From Anthoceros angustus (lineage: Eukaryota; Streptophyta; Anthocerotopsida; Anthocerotales; Anthocerotaceae): 64,000 nucleotides of DNA. Below, piece after piece: positions 58,337-64,000 of this stretch (positions within the stretch are counted from its first letter, which is position 1; every line of letters starts with the position of its first letter). The translations under genes and the position numbers were made by a program. The notes beneath the pieces are model-generated. The model was given only the letters and a program-made list of their open reading frames with translations. It did not search any database and was not told the origin of the DNA. The stretch spans positions 185,884 to 249,883 of the forward strand of contig MU008180.1 of assembly GCA_010909165.1 (NCBI GenBank), given 5' to 3'.

Positions 58337-58830
58337 TCAGACGTTAATCTTTGTTTCTATCACCAATTTTACCAATGACGCATACTTGTTGATTTCCAGA
58401 TCACCTAGCTTTGTTGCGACCCAAGCAGGTGTGAAATGACTACTGATACACAGGGCACCATTCTTGGTCTTGTGTCGAAAGTCTGGTTGCTGGGGATTTT
58501 TCTGTTCAGAAAACAGTGACGCTTACAAGTAGTGTTTCTGAAAGGAACACAGCCCTCCACCTAGTGCAACTGATTGTTCAAACGCCCTGTAGCCAAAAGG
58601 TTTGAAAATAGTGAACCGTAAAACACATACCTTGTCCAGCCTATTGTCCCACCATAGGGAAGGATCTTTGAAGAATTCTTGCCAAAGGAGTTCCTGCCGC
58701 TCTTTTTTCTTCGCTTCGCTGTATGCCCTACAGCCTACACGAAAGCGGCTACTGGCATGAGCACATTCACCAGTGAGACCAGAGTAAACGTTTTGATCAA
58801 AACAATCACATGTGAGTCTCACCTACAGCA
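58337..58830 (-). CDS. OSB-like organellar ssDNA-binding protein, PDF-motif exons (partial)
   Basis: Two minus-strand exons in phase. The upstream one ends at 58,631 (AAG|GTATGT donor) and encodes YSEAKKKERQELLWQEFF followed by KDPSLWWDNRLDK. The last exon, 58,501-58,337, encodes KNPQQPDFRHKTKNGALC and WV, ending NV-stop. Together they form the PDF motif (WWDNR..KNP..PDF.HK) found after the SSB-like domain of OSB proteins, which bind ssDNA in mitochondria or plastids and limit recombination. The SSB-like domain was not found upstream. A donor at about 58,815 (GCTGTAG|GTGAGAC) suggests at least one more 5' exon. So either the gene has unresolved exons or it is a truncated copy. It ends only 58 bp before the predicted acceptor of the next PPR gene on the same strand. 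Confidence 0.7.
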
Positions 58831-58959
58831 GGAGATTCGGAGTCGTGTCCTTGTTCTACGACCTGCAGCTCTTGTCCTATCCAGCTGGGCCTCCCCTCAT
58901 TGTGCATCCTCAAATATTCGTTCCCTACCTGATGAAGCAAGTCAGGCTTGGTGGAAGAT

Positions 58960-59480
58960 GTCTGCAAACTCCACGCTTTCACCAGCCTTGAGGTGGCCCC
59001 CGTCATGGTGCTGTAGAACCCACCTCCAGCAGCTCTTTCACCCATAGCTGCTACAATCTTCTCACCTTCGTGACCCAGTTGTCACGCACTCCGGAAGAAT
59101 TTGAGAAAACCTTTGCGCAGTAGCTTGCCACTTCCATCCGCTCGAATGCTACCCAGCCTCTGCATGTCACCAGATACTGGTGGGCACCAACGTCCATGGC
59201 AGATTCTGGGAGTTGGTGATGTTGGTGAATGCTCTGGCTCCGTCTGCAGCGGGATATCGTGCGTACCATTGTTAATGGTGAGAAGCCTGGGCGCCTCTCC
59301 GAAGTTGTAGTCTGTGCCAGGGCCTGATGGGCAGTTGGGACCTCCGGGCATCAAGCAGTCTTATCTCCAGGCGCGGCATCCTCCCAGCCTGTTGCTCCAG
59401 ACTACCGTGCCGCTGTCAGTGTTCAGAGCCACCATAGCTTTGCTCCCAATAGACCCTGGTACACACGAGATACTGAGCTT
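58960..59480 (-). pseudogene. Polyvinyl-alcohol-dehydrogenase-like / PQQ-repeat quinoprotein remnant
   Basis: The minus strand reads SKAMVALNTDSGTVVWS then NRLGG at about 59,450-59,380, GGPNCPSGPGTDYNFGEA then PRLLTINNGTHDI at 59,350-59,250, and AAGGGFYSTMTGAT near 59,030-58,990. These match the order of plant PVA-dehydrogenase-like quinoproteins (WVALN.DTG..VW, NCPPGP..DFGEAP.LLTI, TAGGWVA.D..TG). Stops and frameshifts between the blocks show it is broken. No start or end is preserved. Confidence 0.6.
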
Positions 59481-61723
59481 CACGCAGTGTTTTTTTGCAT
59501 CACTCTTTCACCATGTGTTGAGCTAAGCTTGCCTGGCTCAGCAGTGGGAGTGTTCGGACTGCTCCCATTGATGCTCCAAACTTTGGAGCATCAATGACAG
59601 AAGCATGTAAGGGTTTCCTGGTTCACAATCGCTATCAAAGCCACCGCCTTCATGAGTGATACTGGATTACTAGCTTTGGGCAGCCTTAGCTGCAAAGCCA
59701 CGTGCCTGCCTCATTGCATCAGGCGTCTTCGTCATCCAAACTTTGTCCGCTCCGGCACAGGTAATCCGTGGGCGCCCCGCTCCCTTCATTTCTCGTCCCT
59801 AAGATCATGTGACTAACAGCCTCATGTCAGCTGCATTTTCAGCTTCCATTTCGATCAGCTTCCGGCAGTAGCTTGGCAAGCCACGTCCATCAGCTCGTTT
59901 GCTGGAGGGCTGCTTTGAACGGCCCCTGCGCTTGGACATGACCGCACTGTAATGGTGTGAGCAGGAGCAGGGCAGGGGCGATGCCGCACAGAAAATTTCT
60001 GCAAAATTCATGTGCAGCGGCTTCACAAGAGACTGACAGAATGTTGTCACTATGCCCACAAAGTATGTACATACATACGTAGTTCTAGTTTCGTGTGCTC
60101 TGTAATGCAGGCACATGTGAGCAGCAGGGGCCATAGCTCGCGGCTTCATAACAAAGCGGTGGGCAAAATATGGGACCCAAGACTACGCCGAACATGAAAT
60201 GCAAAATCCGCAGCCGCAGCGCTGCACACTTGAATCTGGACAGGACCACGCCACAGGCTTACGCATCCACATCCAGGCGTGGGACGAAAGTACACATGGA
60301 ACGGCGTTGGTAGCAGCGATTTCGCACACCCTGACGCGGATTGCGTGGCAGATCTGGGAGAGGCAGCTGGATCAATTGCACGCTCTGGGGGTCGTGAATG
60401 GCAACTTCACTACCGGTATCCTTCCCGGTTAATTGGCTTCGCAGAGATAAAGTAGGATGGGCTTTGCGGACCCGGAAGACTTGGTAGAGATGGGGACTGG
60501 ATAACGCGGTTTGGGAGCCCTCCACCGCAATCCAGGTACATATTCTGGGCAGGCTAATACGTCATCACGAACCGCACAGCTTTAGGATACGAGTGGAACA
60601 TGCCAATTTTTTTGAATCCAACTGCAAACTGAATCCTCCTCGAAGCCTCGAGGATCCTCGCCCTCCGTGATGAAAAGAGGAATTGTCCTCGGAGAGCACA
60701 TAGTTATCAGACGGTCTTCCCATCTGTGGTGGAATCGGTTCTAAGACTGTCAAACTTATCCAATGCTGCGTCATAACTCATGACGCCTGTACCTCCCAAT
60801 CTGTCCAGCGCCGTGGCTGCGTCATCGGTCATGAGATGAAGGTCTGCTGGCTGAAGAAGCATAAAGCTTGATAATCGGACCTGAACGAAATGAATGATAC
60901 CGCATGTCTCGCACGTAGCAGATGCAGGATGCAGGACTGCAAGCCCGTTTTATGATGTAACCCATGTTTGGTGAAGTTGATTTTGGATGTTTGGGATCAG
61001 AATGTGCGTCTCTGTCTCTTCCTGCTGCATCTTGTAATCTATTTAGGCCAGCAATCAGAATAGTGTGGTGAGAAAACAAAGGGGAAAGGGTGCTGAGAAA
61101 GAAACCTCTCGAAAGATTTTATAGCATAAGAAAATGAGCACGGATTGGAATGAGGAACTGTTTGGTGCAGGAGGAAGAGCTCGGATCCAGCTGTCTGCCC
61201 TGTTTTTTTCAAATAATTCTGAAAATATTTTCATACAAAAAGACCCTTAAAACCGGTCCAGGCCCTTTCAAGTCAAAAAGGCCTGGGGGTATCTGGGGTG
61301 AAAGGATGAAAAGCATGCAGTAAGCAGTCAAGGGCTGAAAAGGATGGCAGGGCTTATTCATCCAACCATCTCAACCAGAACCAGGATATCATGATGGTTA
61401 ACAAGTGTGAGCGCCAGCCATCCTGATTTCAGGCACAAGACGTTCAAGGAGGCGCTGTGGCTGCATAACCGAGACAAACCTGGGGTGGATGGATGTCTAC
61501 CTGAGCTGGAGACTGGTGCTGGGAAACGGCGCCTCTTCCGCATGTGGTCTACACCACGATGCAAATGTGTGGTGTATAGGATGACAAAACTACATCTAGA
61601 CATCTATGTTGCTTTGGAAGCAGAGTTTTATCTGCTGGACTTCAGGTGGATGCCTTTAAGTGGCATTCCTTCTCATTCCAGCATCGAGATAGATTTCAAT
61701 GGCCATGCCGGGACATTGCTAAA
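59481..61723. other. Intergenic, no supported gene
   Basis: A minus-strand frame (59,939-59,805) starts MSKRRGRSKQPSSKRADGRG, basic, 44 codons, unidentified; it could be an exon of something upstream. Other frames lack homology. The last part lies just past the stop codon of the DYW-PPR gene and should hold its 3' UTR. Confidence 0.4.
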
Positions 61724-64000
61724 TTAGTGGCGATCTCCACACGAGCACGACCCCTGTACAAAACGATGCACAGAATGTGCATCTCTAACCGTGATCTCTC
61801 GCTTTTCAACACGTGACAAAACCTTCGTGCTACTATGACAGTCACTACACATGAGGAGATTCTTTGTGACCAGCAACGGTGTGCCGTCGGGTGTATTGAG
61901 TAGACCATAAGCCAAGGCTAGCTTCTCAGCATGCCCACACAGGGCATCTTCCTTCTCCTTTTCTGATACTGCCTTCAGTACTAACTCTGTTCGAGGAGTA
62001 TGTCCTTCCTCTTTCAACCTCAAATTCACGCTCGTCAGTTTGGAAGAGAGGTCATCCCTCTTTTCCCCTACTGTGAACTCGTGCACCTTGTTCCTCACTT
62101 CAATGGTTGCCTTTGCTGGCTTCTTCTTAGCCCCTGCGGACTTCCTCAGGTTTTCTAGTCTCTCCACCTCTCCCCATCGGCCACAATTTGCATACATACT
62201 AGCCAACATTACATATGCAGCTGCATTTTCAGGTTCCACAGATATCACACGACCAAAACATCTGCCTGCACGCTCAATGTCACCATGGCTTTTGCAGGCA
62301 CTCAGCAAAGATGTCCATCCTACTATAGCCCTCTCGCAAGGCAGGGTCTGCAGAATTTTCTCGGCTTCATCCAGACGGCCTGAGCGCCCAAGAAGATCCA
62401 CCATGCAATGGTAGTGGTCCAATTCGGGCGTGATGCCATGCTCCTCCTCCATTTTCGCAAAATACTGCTGTCCCTCAACTACCAGGCCCTCGCGACTGCA
62501 GGCTACTAGAAGGCAAATGAAAGTAGCCTTGTTGGGCTCCACCCCATGCTGTTGCATCTCTTGGAAACACCTCACTGCTTTGCTGCCATCGTTACACTGG
62601 CCGTAGCCATTGATCATGGCATTCCATGTGACCACATCCCTTTTTGGCATCCTGTCAAAAACCTCACGAGCATCCTCCAAACTCCCACATTTCGCATACA
62701 TATCTACAAGGCAGTTGGAGACAACCACATGACCTTCCAGGCAGCTTTCCTTTACCTGTGCATGCAGTTGCTTTCCCTGCTGCAAAGCTCCAACTGTTGC
62801 ACAAGCTTTTAAGAGGCAGGTAAGGGTAAAGTGATCAGCCGGTGTCATGCCCTCCTGTTGCATCCTTGTATGAAGGGCGAGGGCTTCTCGACCCAGCCCT
62901 TGCTGGACATAGCCGTTGATCATGCTTGTCCATGTCAGCACGTCTCTGGTCGGCATTTCATTAAAAACTTGTAGAGCATCATCTATGCTTCCGCATTTTG
63001 CATACATGTTGATGAGGCAGTTACCAACCACCAGACCAGGTTCAAAGCCACTGTCCTTAATCTGTGCATGGATTAGCTTCCCCTGAACCAAATCCCCTAC
63101 GCTGCCACATGCTTTGAGGAGGCAAGCAAATGTGAACTGATTGGCTGAGATAACGCCTTCATCTCCCATTCTTGCATATACAGCAAGGGCTTCCTGATCC
63201 AGTCCTTCCTGTACGTAGCCGTTGATCATGGCAGTCCATGTCACCACATTCTTTGAAGGCAATCTATCAAAAATTCTACGAGCTTCCTCTAAGCTCCCAC
63301 ATTTAGCAAACATGTCTACCAGACAGCTGCCAACAAGTACATCAGCCTCAAGTCCCAGTTTCTGAATTCGCGCATGAAGTTGCTTTCCTTGCTGCAAAGC
63401 TCTGACGCTGCCACATGCTTTCAAGAGACACACAAATGTGGCTTGCTCAGCTGGGCTTATGCCCTGCTGCTCCATGCTGGCGTACAGAGCAAGCGCTTTC
63501 TTACTCAGTCCTTGTCGAACATATCCATTTATCATGACATTCCATGTCACTACAGTTCTTGAGGGCATCCCATCGAATACTCGGCGAGCATCTTGTAGGC
63601 TCCCACATTTAGCATACATATCGACGAGACAGCTCCAAACGTACTCATCGGGCTCCTCTTCACCGTTCAGAATGTCATTATGCACCTCCTTGCCTGAGGC
63701 CAAATCTACTGCAGCGACGCATGCTTTAAGGACTGCCAAAAATATCCGGTTATCTGCCTTCCCATTTGCCTTCCGCATAAGCCTATAGAGCTTGATTGCC
63801 TGTTTCGGCTGTCCGTGCCTAGCATGCGCAAAAATCATGGACGCCCACATTTGGTTGCTTGGCTGAGACACCTTGGAGAAAACCTGCACCGCTTCCGCCA
63901 ACCTGCCATGAGAAGCATACATGCATATAACATGGTTGGCCAAGAACGCGTTTGACTCGTAGCCGCATTTCACAAGAAGGGCGTGGACTCGGCTGCCAAC
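61724..64000 (-). CDS. PPR-DYW RNA editing factor with KP-type DYW domain ending in DRH (5' end off window)
   Basis: Open minus-strand frame of 758 residues continuing beyond the right edge. PLS PPR triplets run to about residue 560 (VDMYAKCGSLQDARRVFDGM, KACGSVRALQQGKQLHA), then E1/E2, then a complete DYW deaminase domain. The PG-box position reads KKKPAKATIEVRNKVHEF, so PG is replaced by PA. The deaminase zinc/catalytic motif is HAEKLA (H-x-E), followed by CSDCH (C-x2-C) and a terminal CSCGDRH in place of CSCGDYW. The DYW domain deaminates C in organellar RNA; the KP subgroup is linked to the reverse U-to-C reaction. The zinc ligands are all kept, so it should be active. No introns in the visible part. 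Confidence 0.93.
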   Translation of the reverse strand, partial: VGSRVHALLVKCGYESNAFLANHVICMYASHGRLAEAVQVFSKVSQPSNQMWASMIFAHARHGQPKQAIKLYRLMRKANGKADNRIFLAVLKACVAAVDLASGKEVHNDILNGEEEPDEYVWSCLVDMYAKCGSLQDARRVFDGMPSRTVVTWNVMINGYVRQGLSKKALALYASMEQQGISPAEQATFVCLLKACGSVRALQQGKQLHARIQKLGLEADVLVGSCLVDMFAKCGSLEEARRIFDRLPSKNVVTWTAMINGYVQEGLDQEALAVYARMGDEGVISANQFTFACLLKACGSVGDLVQGKLIHAQIKDSGFEPGLVVGNCLINMYAKCGSIDDALQVFNEMPTRDVLTWTSMINGYVQQGLGREALALHTRMQQEGMTPADHFTLTCLLKACATVGALQQGKQLHAQVKESCLEGHVVVSNCLVDMYAKCGSLEDAREVFDRMPKRDVVTWNAMINGYGQCNDGSKAVRCFQEMQQHGVEPNKATFICLLVACSREGLVVEGQQYFAKMEEEHGITPELDHYHCMVDLLGRSGRLDEAEKILQTLPCERAIVGWTSLLSACKSHGDIERAGRCFGRVISVEPENAAAYVMLASMYANCGRWGEVERLENLRKSAGAKKKPAKATIEVRNKVHEFTVGEKRDDLSSKLTSVNLRLKEEGHTPRTELVLKAVSEKEKEDALCGHAEKLALAYGLLNTPDGTPLLVTKNLLMCSDCHSSTKVLSRVEKREITVRDAHSVHRFVQGSCSCGDRH

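Overview
This is a nuclear segment of a land plant. It has spliced genes with short (about 60-200 bp) GT-AG introns, plant-type PLS-class PPR genes and decayed Ty3/Gypsy and Ty1/Copia retrotransposons. Three features together suggest a seed-free plant with compact genes and abundant organellar RNA editing, most likely a hornwort, with a lycophyte such as Isoetes second: very short introns (a 19-exon gene in 5.4 kb), large single-exon PPR genes, and a PPR-DYW protein ending in DRH with a KPA sequence in place of the usual PG box. The lineage is an inference, not something read directly.

Left part (1-23.6 kb) is repeat DNA. Reading leftward on the minus strand there is one degenerate Ty3/Gypsy order: LTR (about 10.2-11.3 kb) with an 18-bp tRNA-Asp primer-binding site, gag (9.65-7.0 kb, zinc-knuckle part duplicated as a 797-bp tandem), protease (6.3-6.0 kb), reverse transcriptase and RNase H (5.6-4.4 kb), then three tandem integrase-region copies (4.2-0 kb). 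From 11.3 to 21.6 kb there is more retrotransposon-like DNA without recognisable enzymes. It includes clusters of a 14-bp palindrome (CCTACC..GGTAGG) and four copies of a ~775-bp unit. From 21.64 to 23.61 kb lies an extreme GC-rich minisatellite with a ~467-bp higher-order period.

Middle part (25.6-47.9 kb) is the gene-rich core: NFU Fe-S scaffold (+), SLC13/tonoplast-dicarboxylate-type transporter (+, 6 exons), dUTPase (-, 3 exons), HscB/Jac1 J-protein (+, 7 exons), a single-exon nuclear protein with ETP repeats that may be Treslin/Sld3-like (-), TFIIIC90/GTF3C4-like (+, 19 exons, divergent from the previous gene) and a CBSX5-like CBS-domain protein (+, 2 exons). NFU and HscB both act in mitochondrial Fe-S cluster biogenesis. 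The exon models for the spliced genes were built by hand; reading phase closes at every junction.

Right part (47.9-64 kb) alternates AT-rich intergenic and decayed repeat DNA (72-bp tandem repeat, 853-bp tandem duplication with a weak DDE-endonuclease-like stretch, Copia pol tail and LTR edge) with two minus-strand organellar PPR genes. The first is an E/E+ type. The second runs off the right edge and carries the unusual DYW domain. Between them are two exons encoding the PDF motif of an OSB organellar ssDNA-binding protein and a broken PQQ/polyvinyl-alcohol-dehydrogenase-like pseudogene. No rRNA, tRNA or CRISPR was found.
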